DNA of 64,000 nt. Source: JAFDZO01 sp044226845 (lineage in GTDB: Bacteria; Bacteroidota; Ignavibacteria; Tepidaquicellales; Tepidaquicellaceae). A program made the translations under genes and the position numbers. The notes beneath the pieces are model-generated. The model made no database searches. It was not told where the DNA came from and saw only the letters and a list, made by a program, of their open reading frames with translations. The stretch covers positions 55,411-119,410 of the forward strand of contig JBGAGG010000011.1 of assembly GCA_044226845.1 (NCBI GenBank), written 5' to 3'. This document shows, piece by piece, positions 17,638 to 26,911 of this stretch; within the stretch, counting starts at the first letter, position 1; each line of letters begins with the position of its first letter.

Positions 17638-18027
17638 ATGAAAAAAATTTTATTACTTTTAATTATTTTATTTTGTATTTCAGATATAAAAGCTCAGGAA
17701 GCAGATACTACAAAAGACGGACAGATGAAAAAATACTACATGGTATTTTTAAGAACAGGACCGAATAAAGACTACAGTGATACCGCAAAAATCAATAAAT
17801 ATCAGGCAGGGCACATAGCAAATATTGTCAGAGTATATGAGATGGGAAAAATGGATATTGCCGGACCTTTCGGCGGTAATACAGAGCTGAGAGGAATTTT
17901 TATTATGAATGTAAAAAATGAATCTGAAATTAAAGAATTACTTGCAGATGATATTTACATTAAAGAGGGCTATCTTGTATATGATTACCTTCCGTGGTAT
18001 GCCGAAAAAGGCGCGAAGCTGAGGTAG
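17638..18027 (+). CDS. Exported YCII-like protein
   Basis: The 129-residue protein has a signal peptide (MKKILLLLIILFCISDIKA-Q) followed by a YCII-related domain (~30-125): KKYYMVFLRTGPNKD, then GHIANI with the conserved His, GKMDIAGPFGGNTELRG and the closing YLVYDYLPWY. YCII proteins are usually cytoplasmic ferredoxin-fold enzymes or dimers with a His-Asp pair; here the domain is clearly exported. Its role is unknown. Confidence 0.75.
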   Translation: MKKILLLLIILFCISDIKAQEADTTKDGQMKKYYMVFLRTGPNKDYSDTAKINKYQAGHIANIVRVYEMGKMDIAGPFGGNTELRGIFIMNVKNESEIKELLADDIYIKEGYLVYDYLPWYAEKGAKLR

Positions 18028-18060
18028 GAAATCTAAACTATATTAAACTAAAATTCTACT

Positions 18061-18130
18061 TGCAAAGATCAGCTTTGCATTGAAGCGGAGTTTCAAGGAA
18101 TAATCCCTTGCGAAGCAGAGCTTCGCAAGG
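18061..18130. repeat. Two hairpins between convergent genes (REP-like or terminator)
   Basis: The first hairpin is TGCAAAG/CTTTGCA (18061-18079). The second is a perfect 11-base stem, CCTTGCGAAGC-AGA-GCTTCGCAAGG (18106-18130). The words AAGGAATAATCC and AAGGAGAAATCC flank the second stem. The pair lies between convergent genes ending at 18027 and 18140. It may act as a bidirectional terminator, but no T-run follows, and the structure looks like a compound REP-type element. Confidence 0.6.
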
Positions 18131-18139
18131 AGAAATCCT

Positions 18140-19681
18140 TTATTGATTATAAATATTATCTATCACAGGCTGCAGTGAATTCTGATAAACGGGATTTATT
18201 CTCATCGCTTCCTGAAAATCACTTATAGCATCTTCTCTTCTTCCCATATCAAGATAAGTATATCCTCTGTTCTGATATGCGAAAGCATAATTAGGGTCAA
18301 TCGATACTGCCCTGTTGAAATCCTTAATTGCTTTTTTATATTCACCTAATGAACGGTATGCCATTCCTCTGTTATTCAATGCGTAAGCAAAGTCGGGAAT
18401 AATTTCCATTGCCCTGTTATAATCTTCTATAGCTAGATCATATTTCTGCATATCATTGAATACAAGTCCGCGCTGAACGAACAAAGTTGCATTTTTAGGA
18501 TCCATATTCAGAGCATTAGTGTAATCATTCAGAGCGTTATCATATTCTTTAGTACCATAGTATAGATTCGCTCGGTTAACATAAAAATCTTTTGACGATG
18601 TGCTAAGCTCGATAGCTTTATTATAATTTGTTAAAGCTTCAACACTGTTTCCTGATTGGGCATCTACTAAGCCGAGTCCGTTATATGCCTCTGCATAACT
18701 GCCGTTCATATCTCTTGCCTTGGTAAAATCTTGTCTCGCGTTTTCAAAATTACCTGCATCATAATTAGCAATTCCTCTTCCGTAATATGCATCATAGAGT
18801 GATGAGTTAAGCTCAAGAGCGCGGGTAAAATCTGCGATTGCTTTATCTGAATTTTTAAAATAATTATTTACGTTTCCGCTTTTTAAATATGCCTGGTAGC
18901 TGTAAGGTCCGAGAGTTTTAGCGTTATCATAATCAATCCATGCATTGCCGTAATCTCCCACTGCAACGTGAGCATCTCCCAGCGCCATTCTGTAATCGAA
19001 ATTTGAAGGATTCAGCTCAACTGCTTTTATAAGGTCTCCGATTTCCTTATCATACTCTTTATTATTATGATATATTTTGCTTCGGTTATAGTAGGCATCA
19101 AAATTATTCGGGTCAAAATAAATTGCTTTGAAAAAATTCCCGAGCGCCATATCATTGTTACCCATTCCATAATACATTTTGCCGAGTGAGTTATATGCAT
19201 AGGAATTATTCGGCTGAATGCTTACTGAATTCTCATAGGCTGCTATTGCTCCTGCCATATCTCCCATCGCTTCGTATGTACGGCCTTTATTGAAATATGC
19301 AAAATCGTATGCAGGGTTCCATTGTGTGGCCAGGCTGAAGTTATCAAGCGCGGCCTGATAATTTTTCATATCATATAGAACCATTCCTTTTGTATTGTAT
19401 GCTTCGGGCAATGTCGGGTCAATTCTTATTGCATTATCTGCGTCAAGCAAAGCGTTGGTTTTATCGTTCAGCAAATAATAAGTATATCCGCGAAGATTTA
19501 ATGCGCTGGCATAAGTCGGCTGCTGAGCCAATGCCTGATTAAAATATTGCAGGGCTGAATTGTATGAGCCGCTGTAAAGATCGGCTTTTCCCAGATCATA
19601 TAAGTCATTTGCAGTTTGAGCCTGAACAAGATTGAGAAAAATTCCCCATAAAAATATTATCTTTACAAAATTTTTGAACAT
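18140..19681 (-). CDS. Exported TPR-repeat protein
   Basis: The 513-residue protein has a signal peptide (MFKNFVKIIFLWGIFLNLVQ, cleavage A-QT) followed by about 14 consecutive 34-residue TPR units from residue ~25 to the end, with consensus positions such as AYNNRGMAYRSLGEYKKAI. No other domain is present, so it is likely a periplasmic protein-protein scaffold. Partner unknown. It stands alone; the neighbouring uspA gene on the same strand starts beyond a ~80-base gap. Confidence 0.85.
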   Translation of the reverse strand: MFKNFVKIIFLWGIFLNLVQAQTANDLYDLGKADLYSGSYNSALQYFNQALAQQPTYASALNLRGYTYYLLNDKTNALLDADNAIRIDPTLPEAYNTKGMVLYDMKNYQAALDNFSLATQWNPAYDFAYFNKGRTYEAMGDMAGAIAAYENSVSIQPNNSYAYNSLGKMYYGMGNNDMALGNFFKAIYFDPNNFDAYYNRSKIYHNNKEYDKEIGDLIKAVELNPSNFDYRMALGDAHVAVGDYGNAWIDYDNAKTLGPYSYQAYLKSGNVNNYFKNSDKAIADFTRALELNSSLYDAYYGRGIANYDAGNFENARQDFTKARDMNGSYAEAYNGLGLVDAQSGNSVEALTNYNKAIELSTSSKDFYVNRANLYYGTKEYDNALNDYTNALNMDPKNATLFVQRGLVFNDMQKYDLAIEDYNRAMEIIPDFAYALNNRGMAYRSLGEYKKAIKDFNRAVSIDPNYAFAYQNRGYTYLDMGRREDAISDFQEAMRINPVYQNSLQPVIDNIYNQ

Positions 19682-19764
19682 AATCCTTTTTAGTTTATTA
19701 CAACAAAATTATAGAAAATTAGTTTAAAAATAAGTGGTGAAAAATCGAAGTGTAGTTTCGCAGT

Positions 19765-20199
19765 TTATACTAACGGCACAACCATTACCGGTATTTTTGA
19801 GTGACGAATTATATCTTCGGAGATGCTTCCGATTATCAGTCGTTTCCATCCAGTAGTTCTGTGCGTTCCTGTGATAATTAATTCTGCTCCCCATCTCTCG
19901 GAAGTTTTCAAAATTTCTTTATATGGCTTTCCGACAGGACTAAACTGATGTATACTTAAATCATGGAAGTAAAGATTGCGTAAACCTTCTATTAATTTAT
20001 CTGATGACCTTTCAAGGATTACCAGTGCATCAGCCGGAGAAATTCCTGCATCTATATTGCCTACAGTCTGGGATTCATCAATTACATGTATCAATCCTAT
20101 CTCGGCATTATTCAACTTTGCGAGTTCAATGCCTTTTTTGACAGCTTCGATTGAGTAAGGGCTGTCATCAACTGAAATTAAAATTTTACTGAATCCCAT
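19765..20199 (-). CDS. Universal stress protein (UspA family)
   Basis: The 144-residue single Usp domain opens with FSKILISVDDSPYSIEAVKK and closes with GTHRTTGWKRLIIGSISEDI. The nucleotide-binding motif G-x2-G-x9-G-S/T has Arg in place of the second Gly (GTHR), so ATP binding is uncertain. It is the last gene of a four-gene operon (marC, GT-C/TPR, crcB, usp), 11 bases after crcB. Confidence 0.85.
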   Translation of the reverse strand: MGFSKILISVDDSPYSIEAVKKGIELAKLNNAEIGLIHVIDESQTVGNIDAGISPADALVILERSSDKLIEGLRNLYFHDLSIHQFSPVGKPYKEILKTSERWGAELIITGTHRTTGWKRLIIGSISEDIIRHSKIPVMVVPLV

Positions 20200-20210
20200 T
20201 TTTTATTAAA

Positions 20211-20585
20211 TTATATCTTTTTTACTAAGTACATTCCCAAAAATGTTGCGGTTAAACCTATTGCAAAGCTAAGTATTGTATAGCTTACAAAATACATATA
20301 ATCCCCTTCTTTAATGAGAGCAAAATTTTCATAGGAGAAAGTTGAAAAAGTTGTAAAGCCTCCGCAGATACCCGTTGCAAGAAATAATCTGTATTCTATA
20401 GTGAACCAGTCGAATCTTTCCGGCAGCGTGAGAAATATACCAATTAGAAAGCATCCTATTATATTCACTAAAAAAGTAGAGTATGGGAACGGATTATTGA
20501 TCCATCCGGTGAACGACTTGCTCACTAAATATCTAAGCGCGCTGCCTATTCCTCCGCCGAGAAAAACTAAAATTACTTCCTTCAT
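20211..20585 (-). CDS. crcB: CrcB/Fluc fluoride channel
   Basis: The 124-residue protein has four membrane helices and both family signatures: GGGIGSALRYLVSK near the start and GICGGFTTFSTFSYE at about 74-88 (the Phe/Thr track lining the pore). It exports fluoride as an antiparallel dimer; a single gene implies a homodimer. Its start overlaps the stop of the upstream GT-C gene by four bases, so translation is coupled. No fluoride riboswitch is visible, as the gene is inside an operon. Confidence 0.92.
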   Translation of the reverse strand: MKEVILVFLGGGIGSALRYLVSKSFTGWINNPFPYSTFLVNIIGCFLIGIFLTLPERFDWFTIEYRLFLATGICGGFTTFSTFSYENFALIKEGDYMYFVSYTILSFAIGLTATFLGMYLVKKI

Positions 20586-22624
20586 TTTTTGTTAAGTGAG
20601 TCCAGTTTATTTTTTGCATACTGATTATCAGGGTAAAGAGTTAAAATCTGATTGAATACTTCTACGGCTTTTGCTTTATTGCCAAGCTGTAGATACATTT
20701 CAGACGCTCCGCTTAGTGCATTTACATTTTTGGGATCACTCTTTATTGCTTCATTAAAATACTGCAAAGCTTTTTTGGTATCGTTTAATTCCTGATAGCA
20801 CATTCCGATATTATTCTGATAACCTGATCTTAATGCAGGATTTAATTCTATCAATTCCTCCAAATCTTTAATCGCCTCCCTGTATTTTTTAGTCGAATAA
20901 TTATCAAACGAACTTTTTTCTTTCATCTGAATAACCTGAACCACTTCCTGGTTTGGAATGTTGATTCCCGGAATATTCGGCGGCTGTACACCGGGGGGCA
21001 TACCTTCAGGATTATCTGTTCCGTTACCCTGAGTATTCATTTTCAGAGCCATCAGCATTTGTCCTGATTGTTTGTAATCAGGTGAAACATTCTGAAGCTT
21101 TTCAAGCATATTAATTGCCTCGTCTTTCCTTCCCTTCATTTGATATATTTGCGCCAGTTGGAAATAACCGTCGGGAGCAAGAGAGTCAATAGATATTCCC
21201 TTCTTTAATTCTATTTCAGCGGAATCAAGGTTGCCGTGTATCATGTGTATCAATCCAAGATTATGATGGGCAAGCAATGCATTATCTCTTATTTCAATTG
21301 CACGTCTGTATCTCTTAGCAGCTTCGTCATAATTTTTATTGTTTGCAAAAATATTACCGGCGTTAACAAGAAGAACGTTGCCGTCTACTCCGTCACCTGT
21401 CTTATATAGGATGTCATTTGTTTTCCATTCGGCATTTCTATTTATGGTCAGATAAGAGAAAACAATTAATACTAACCCTGCCAGTAAAAGAATAGCAGCT
21501 TTGTTTTTTTCATTAAAATATTTCAGAAGAACTATTCCTATTACAAGAGATAAGGCAAAAGATGTAAGATATAAAAATCTTTCTGCCATAAAATTCATAG
21601 TCGGAACCATGTTCATTACCGGCACAAGCGATATCAGAAAAAATAAAAGTGCGAATGAAATTGCGCTCTGCTTTTTGTACAATAACACTGCCCCTGCTAT
21701 CATTGCAAGGATGAATAATATTGACAGAATAACGTTGACATCAAGCGAAGTTGAATCCGGCATCACGCCATTATAATGATACAGTAGATTTACAGGATAA
21801 AACAAGAGTTTGAAGTAAACAGGAATTGTTTTCAACATTGTGAAAAAAACAACGCTCGAATCTTTGCCCACAAAGTACATGTAGTTAAGTCTGTCCGGAA
21901 CATCTTTCAGCGCAAAGTATCTGATGATAAAATAAAAAATTGTAACTCCAGCAAAAAGCAGATATGTTTTAATATTCTTGCTCAAGTAACTGAAAGGCTT
22001 TTTCTTATAGACAAAATCATAAAGCAAAATTATCACAGGCATTGTTACAATCATTTCTTTTGATAGGAGCCCTATAAAATAAAAGACTACAGATAAAATT
22101 AAAAACTTCGAAGTTTTATTTTCAGAATCCGAAAATTTTATATAATATAAAAATGATGCAAAGAAAAAAAGCGTAACAATGGAATCGGTCCTTCCGCTTA
22201 TCCAGCTTACCGCTTCAGTATGAATAGGATGAACAACAAAAAGTAACGTAACAAATAAAGATATAAAAATTCCGTATTTTGATTTCGCAAAAAGCAAAGA
22301 GAAAATCTTGAAAAGTAGAAGCGATGCTATTAAGTGAATAATTACATTTGTAATATGAAATCCTCTCGGAGATAAGCCGTATAACGAGTAATCAATTGCA
22401 TATGTAGCGGAGACAATCGGTCTGTAATACTTACCAATGACTTTATGAAAGCCTTCTTCCCCTGTGAAATATTTAGGAATATTTGAAAGACTTGTGATGG
22501 ATGTATTATTCTGAACAACGCTTTCGTCATCGAATACAAAATCGTTTTGAAATGTATTGAAGAATACAACAAGAGTAACTATTGCAATTAGAATGTAACA
22601 GTAAGAGGATTTTATATTCTGCAT
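20582..22624 (-). CDS. GT-C glycosyltransferase-like membrane protein with TPRs (TMTC-like)
   Basis: The 680-residue protein has about 11 membrane segments in residues 1-400. The first external loop carries the acidic DD motif (FVFDDESVV, Asp32-Asp33) typical of GT-C enzymes that use lipid-phosphate sugars. Residues ~410-680 form TPR units, broken by a Pro/Asn-rich linker near 520-545. This order matches eukaryotic TMTC O-mannosyltransferases and the many bacterial homologues, which are mostly uncharacterised. A protein O-glycosylation role is inferred. It follows marC by 7 bases and overlaps crcB by 4. Confidence 0.8.
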   Translation of the reverse strand: MQNIKSSYCYILIAIVTLVVFFNTFQNDFVFDDESVVQNNTSITSLSNIPKYFTGEEGFHKVIGKYYRPIVSATYAIDYSLYGLSPRGFHITNVIIHLIASLLLFKIFSLLFAKSKYGIFISLFVTLLFVVHPIHTEAVSWISGRTDSIVTLFFFASFLYYIKFSDSENKTSKFLILSVVFYFIGLLSKEMIVTMPVIILLYDFVYKKKPFSYLSKNIKTYLLFAGVTIFYFIIRYFALKDVPDRLNYMYFVGKDSSVVFFTMLKTIPVYFKLLFYPVNLLYHYNGVMPDSTSLDVNVILSILFILAMIAGAVLLYKKQSAISFALLFFLISLVPVMNMVPTMNFMAERFLYLTSFALSLVIGIVLLKYFNEKNKAAILLLAGLVLIVFSYLTINRNAEWKTNDILYKTGDGVDGNVLLVNAGNIFANNKNYDEAAKRYRRAIEIRDNALLAHHNLGLIHMIHGNLDSAEIELKKGISIDSLAPDGYFQLAQIYQMKGRKDEAINMLEKLQNVSPDYKQSGQMLMALKMNTQGNGTDNPEGMPPGVQPPNIPGINIPNQEVVQVIQMKEKSSFDNYSTKKYREAIKDLEELIELNPALRSGYQNNIGMCYQELNDTKKALQYFNEAIKSDPKNVNALSGASEMYLQLGNKAKAVEVFNQILTLYPDNQYAKNKLDSLNKK

Positions 22625-22631
22625 TAAAATT

Positions 22632-23222
22632 TTATTTATTAAAAAAACTTTCCATAAGCCCTACTCGAATCATCATAATTGCAATTGCTGCAAGAAATAA
22701 CGAAGCAACTTTTGCAAAAGCTTTAGAGCCTGCCTGTCCCAGTACTTTAGTAGCAAAATCTGCGTAGTACAAAGCTAAAAAAGTAAGTAAAATATTTATA
22801 ACTAATGATGTAACTGTATATGTAAAACCGTATGAATTATTGCTTATCATTATAGTTGTCAGAACACCTGGTCCGGCAATTAAAGGAATTCCTAACGGAA
22901 CTATACCCACATCCGACGGTTTAATATCTCTGACACGTGAAGAATAAAAAAGTAAATCGTTAATAGAAATTATTAAAAGAATAAGTCCGCCGGCAATTCT
23001 GAAATCATTAACTGTGATTCCGAGAAAATTAAAAATTGCATTGCCGATAAAAAGAAATGCAAGACAGATAATCAGAGCAGCAAAGCTTGCCTGCAAAGTG
23101 AGTTTCTTTTTTTCTTCTCTGTTAATAGTTTCTGTCAGGCCAAGATACATGGGTATAATACCAACTGCATCAAATGCAACAAACATAGGTATAAATGCGA
23201 GAAGAAAGGTTTCGAAATTCAT
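22632..23222 (-). CDS. MarC-family integral membrane protein
   Basis: The 196-residue protein has six membrane helices and the UPF0056/MarC pattern: LLAFIPMFVAFDAVGIIPMY near the start, SDVGIVPLGIPLIAGPGVLTT in the middle and a basic central loop. Transport substrate is unknown; the family name comes from an E. coli locus once linked to antibiotic resistance and that link is not upheld. It leads the marC / GT-C / crcB / usp operon. Confidence 0.88.
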   Translation of the reverse strand: MNFETFLLAFIPMFVAFDAVGIIPMYLGLTETINREEKKKLTLQASFAALIICLAFLFIGNAIFNFLGITVNDFRIAGGLILLIISINDLLFYSSRVRDIKPSDVGIVPLGIPLIAGPGVLTTIMISNNSYGFTYTVTSLVINILLTFLALYYADFATKVLGQAGSKAFAKVASLFLAAIAIMMIRVGLMESFFNK

Positions 23223-23298
23223 TTTATTTTTCGGATAACTTTATCAATTTACCATTAATAGAAATATATAACAATTTAAAACAACAATAAGATAGTTT

Positions 23299-24153
23299 AT
23301 GAGATATTTCAAAAGTTTCGCATTAATAATTTTAGTTTTCATATCCCTCAATACTTATGCACAGAACAAATATGCAGTTTCAATAAATTATACCCCCGTA
23401 TTGAATACACCTGATTTTGAATCAGTCTTCGGAGGAAAATCCGGAAAGAAAGTTAAGCTTGATGATCAAGGCTTAATAAGAGAAATGGAATTTGTAGCAA
23501 TGCCCAATACTGTTTTTGAAATTACAGAAACTATTCCCAAAGGCGACCACAGTATTTACAAAGTAACTACAAATGATTATCAGTATAAAGGTGATTTTTA
23601 CATAGACAGCCGATTTGTTAGAGTGGACGATTCAAGACTTGAAGACAGATGGAAAATAATCCCATCTAAAGAAGAAGTAATAAAAAATATGAATGCGCTC
23701 GAAGGCTATCCCTATATGTGGGGTGGCAATGCAGCAGACGGAGTATCTGAAATGCTGACTTACTATAAACCCGCGGGTGAAATTAATGAGGCAACAAAGA
23801 CAAACTGGATAATGAAAGGCGTGGACTGCTCAGGTCTTATTTATCAGTCAACGGGCGGAGCGACTCCAAGAAATACTTCTACATTATGCTCATACGGAAC
23901 AGGAATTGAAATTGAAAATTTATCAGCAGAAGAAATCAGCAAAAAACTTCAGCCCTTAGATATTATCGTATGGAGCGGTCACGTTATTATTGTACTTGAT
24001 GATAAAACTACAATTGAAAGCACTCCTGCTGAAGGCGTACATAAATCGGATTTAATATCAAGACTCACATCTGTTATGAAAGAAAGGACTCCCGTAAATG
24101 ACTGGGCTTCCACATCAGGGAAAAGATTTGTTGTGAGAAGATGGATGCAGTAG
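23299..24153 (+). CDS. Exported NlpC/P60 peptidase with SH3-like N-terminal region
   Basis: The 284-residue protein has a signal peptide (MRYFKSFALIILVFISLNTY-AQ), an SH3-like beta region (~25-110) and a C-terminal NlpC/P60 domain (~125-284). Catalytic Cys177 is in KGVDCSGLIY and the active-site His228 in WSGHVIIV. The family cleaves gamma-D-Glu-diaminopimelate bonds in peptidoglycan, so periplasmic muropeptide trimming is likely. Its stop codon directly abuts the stop of the convergent GNAT gene. Confidence 0.85.
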   Translation: MRYFKSFALIILVFISLNTYAQNKYAVSINYTPVLNTPDFESVFGGKSGKKVKLDDQGLIREMEFVAMPNTVFEITETIPKGDHSIYKVTTNDYQYKGDFYIDSRFVRVDDSRLEDRWKIIPSKEEVIKNMNALEGYPYMWGGNAADGVSEMLTYYKPAGEINEATKTNWIMKGVDCSGLIYQSTGGATPRNTSTLCSYGTGIEIENLSAEEISKKLQPLDIIVWSGHVIIVLDDKTTIESTPAEGVHKSDLISRLTSVMKERTPVNDWASTSGKRFVVRRWMQ

Positions 24154-24999
24154 TTACCCCAGTTCAAAACTCGTAACACCAAATACTTTCTCAACAGGAA
24201 TGCCGGGATTTCCGTTCTTATACATTCTTGCAGTTTCAAAAACGTATTTCATATCATACTTTTCCTGTATTGCCATTCCCTCTTTATTGGTTTCGGGAAT
24301 ATCTAAATAAACTTCTTTCCCTTCGGCAAATTCTACTAATGATAAAAAAAGTTTTTCAGCAATAGATTTATCCTCAGCAAAGATAGGACCGATCTTATAT
24401 CCTTTGAAACATTTTCTGATAATTCCATAACCTGTAACTAAGCTGTTATTGGTTATTGCCAGCCCGTATGATTCGGGCATTGTTATCCATTCTTTCAAAA
24501 ATGAACTTCTGTCTGCTTTAAAAATATTCTTGTCAAAATGAACTAAGTCATACATGGAAATATTTTTTATCTCCATGCACTCTGTCTGAAGTTTTCCTTT
24601 CATTCCAATTCCTTCGTATCTCATCTGATTATGGGCAAACACAAATCCTGATTTTTTATAATTCTCCTGTTGTGCTACGACGCCGTCAATTCCGAAACAC
24701 AGACCGTTTACGTATTCTATTACATGGTTGTACATTTGAATGCCATAATCCATTCCTCTGTAATCTTCCTTAACAATATAAAATCCGCCGAATGCAAATT
24801 TATCTTCATATTTCACTCCTGAAACACATGATATTATTTTATCGTCAAGTTCACCTACGAAAAATCCGTTTGGGTCTGCGGCAAAAAACGGCTTTTTATC
24901 ATACAATCCCGGGTTCCAGCCCTCTTTTGCGGCTAAATCTATCATAAATTCCAAATCCTTTTCTGATGCGTTACGTATTATGTAATTATTGTTGCTCAT
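24154..24999 (-). CDS. GNAT-family N-acetyltransferase with C-terminal acetyltransferase-like domain
   Basis: The 281-residue protein has an N-terminal GNAT domain (~1-140): NYIIRNASEKDLEFMIDLAA, GGFYIVKEDYRGMDYG as the acetyl-CoA binding region, and NYKKSGFV. The C-terminal half resembles the second domain of two-domain GNATs (GYGIIRKCFKGYKIGPIFAE). Substrate unknown. The stop codons of this gene and of the NlpC/P60 gene are adjacent, with no spacer. Confidence 0.82.
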   Translation of the reverse strand: MSNNNYIIRNASEKDLEFMIDLAAKEGWNPGLYDKKPFFAADPNGFFVGELDDKIISCVSGVKYEDKFAFGGFYIVKEDYRGMDYGIQMYNHVIEYVNGLCFGIDGVVAQQENYKKSGFVFAHNQMRYEGIGMKGKLQTECMEIKNISMYDLVHFDKNIFKADRSSFLKEWITMPESYGLAITNNSLVTGYGIIRKCFKGYKIGPIFAEDKSIAEKLFLSLVEFAEGKEVYLDIPETNKEGMAIQEKYDMKYVFETARMYKNGNPGIPVEKVFGVTSFELG

Positions 25000-25019
25000 T
25001 CTTTAATTTTTTATTTATT

Positions 25020-25027
25020 TATATTTG
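25020..25027 (+). promoter_or_regulatory. Possible Bacteroidota-type -7 element TATATTTG
   Basis: TATATTTG fits the TAnnTTTG -7 consensus of Bacteroidota primary sigma factors and lies 35 bases before the ABC transporter ATG. TTG triplets at 24989-24994 could be the -33 element but the spacing is a few bases long. This is a weak call. Confidence 0.3.
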
Positions 25028-25061
25028 TTCACTAAAGAAAGCATTCTCATCCACTAATTCA

Positions 25062-26855
25062 ATGAAAATTTTATATTCTTATTTAAAAAATTACAAAGGC
25101 CTTGTTTTATTAGCATTATTTCTTGCAGCGGTAAACCAGGTCTTCTCACTTCTCGATCCGTATATTTTCAGATTAATAATAGACGGCTATGCAACTAAGT
25201 TTGAACAGTACGATCTCGAACATTTTATAAAAGGGGTTTCATGGCTTTTATTCCTGGCAATCTCAGTTGCATTTATTTCCAGAGTTGCAAAAAATTTTCA
25301 GGACTATTATATAAACAATATTACCCAGCGCCTGGGAGCGCAGATCTATTCTGATGGTCTAAGGCACTCACTTGAACTTCCCTATCAAGTATTTGAAGAT
25401 CAGCGCAGCGGTGAAACCTTAGGCATACTGCAAAAGGTAAGGCTTGATACAGAAAAATTAATCAATGCGGGGATAAATATTCTTTTTACGTCTCTGGTGG
25501 GATTGGTTTTTGTTATAGTATACTCTTTTTCAGTTCACTGGATAATTGTACCGCTTTACGCTTTGCTAGGACCATTGATTGGTATTGTCAGCTCGCGTCT
25601 CAGCAAAAAAATTAAGATTGTTCAGAAAGACATTGTTGCGCAGACAACTGCTCTTGCAGGGTCTACAACTGAATCATTGAGAAATATTGAGCTTGTAAAA
25701 AGTCTGGGTCTTGCAAATCAGGAAATCACAAGACTTAACAACACTACGAACCAGATCTTGCAGCTTGAGTTAAAAAAAGTAAAGTATATCCGCAAGATAA
25801 GCTTCTTACAGGGTACGATGGTAAACCTGTTAAGAAACATGATCCTTATAATTATGCTTTATCTTATTTTTGACAGGCAGATAACTTTCGGACAGTTCTT
25901 TTCATTGTTCATTTATTCATTCTTTATATTCGGACCGCTTCAGATGATGGGTGATGTTATCAATATTTACAGAGAAGCTGAAGTATCTTTGAATAATTTT
26001 GAAAAAATTATGAAGACTCCTCTTGAGGAAAAACCGAAGAGTCCCGTTATTATTGAAAGCATAAAGACGCTTGAGTTCGAAGATGTATCGTTCAAGCATT
26101 TAACAGCAAAAGGAAATGCTATTACGGATATTTCGTTTAAAACCGAGCTTGGCAAAACCATTGCATTTGTTGGTCCTTCCGGCGCAGGGAAAACTACACT
26201 GGTAAAACTTCTTGTCGGGCTTTATAAACCTCAGGTGGGAAGAATTTTATATAACGGTGAACCTGAAAACCTTGTTGATTTAGACCACTTAAGAAATCAA
26301 ATAGGCTTTGTTACTCAGGATACACAGTTATTCTCAGGCACGATAAAAGAAAATCTTTTATTCGTAAATCCGAATGCAACAGATGAAATGATCTATGATG
26401 TTTTGAAAAAAGCCGCATGTGACGGACTGCTTGCAAGAGCTGATAATGGAATAGATACGGTTATCGGCGAAGGAGGAGTGAAAGTTTCCGGCGGTGAAAA
26501 ACAGAGACTATCTATTGCAAGAGCTTTGCTAAGAAGACCTACTGTAATGGTATTCGATGAAGCAACTTCTGCACTGGATTCATTAACAGAGGAAGAAATA
26601 AGCAGAACTATCAGGGATATATCGTCAAGCGATGAACATTTAACTATTATGATCGCTCACAGATTATCAACTGTATTACATTCAGATGTAATTTACGTGC
26701 TTGAAAAAGGAAAAATAATTGAATCCGGCAAACATGATGAACTGCTCGAACTGAAAGGACTTTATTACGCTATGTGGAGACAGCAGATCGGTGAAAGAAA
26801 AAGAGATAATGATAATGTTAATTTATTGAAACCTAAAGAAGCTGCAAAGAACTAA
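25062..26855 (+). CDS. ABC exporter half-transporter (membrane and ATPase domains fused)
   Basis: The start at 25062 was chosen because the longer frame from 24966 adds an unlikely Cys-rich leader that overlaps the divergent GNAT start. The 597-residue protein has a six-helix type IV exporter membrane domain (~1-320) and an ATPase domain (~345-575) with Walker A GPSGAGKTT, Q-loop TQDTQLF, signature VSGGEKQRLS, Walker B VMVFDEATSALD and H-loop AHRLS. It would work as a homodimer. Lipid, peptide or drug export is possible; the sequence does not settle the substrate. A strong terminator follows. Confidence 0.9.
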   Translation: MKILYSYLKNYKGLVLLALFLAAVNQVFSLLDPYIFRLIIDGYATKFEQYDLEHFIKGVSWLLFLAISVAFISRVAKNFQDYYINNITQRLGAQIYSDGLRHSLELPYQVFEDQRSGETLGILQKVRLDTEKLINAGINILFTSLVGLVFVIVYSFSVHWIIVPLYALLGPLIGIVSSRLSKKIKIVQKDIVAQTTALAGSTTESLRNIELVKSLGLANQEITRLNNTTNQILQLELKKVKYIRKISFLQGTMVNLLRNMILIIMLYLIFDRQITFGQFFSLFIYSFFIFGPLQMMGDVINIYREAEVSLNNFEKIMKTPLEEKPKSPVIIESIKTLEFEDVSFKHLTAKGNAITDISFKTELGKTIAFVGPSGAGKTTLVKLLVGLYKPQVGRILYNGEPENLVDLDHLRNQIGFVTQDTQLFSGTIKENLLFVNPNATDEMIYDVLKKAACDGLLARADNGIDTVIGEGGVKVSGGEKQRLSIARALLRRPTVMVFDEATSALDSLTEEEISRTIRDISSSDEHLTIMIAHRLSTVLHSDVIYVLEKGKIIESGKHDELLELKGLYYAMWRQQIGERKRDNDNVNLLKPKEAAKN

Positions 26856-26876
26856 CATATAAAAAAAAACTATATA

Positions 26877-26909
26877 AAAAAGCCTGAGAGAATTTGCCTC
26901 AGGCTTTTT
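26877..26909. terminator. Bidirectional intrinsic terminator
   Basis: AAAAAGCCTGAG pairs with CTCAGGCTTTTT (12 bp) and a T-run follows. It ends the ABC exporter gene and, on the minus strand, the convergent redoxin gene at 26912. Confidence 0.88.
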
Positions 26910-26911
26910 TT

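Noticed and set aside
20211..20585. Fluoride riboswitch for crcB
   Set aside because: crcB starts within the coding sequence of the upstream gene and no riboswitch-like leader is visible before the operon.
24966..25061. Upstream start for the ABC exporter
   Set aside because: It overlaps the divergent GNAT start and adds a Cys/Phe-rich leader not seen in exporters.
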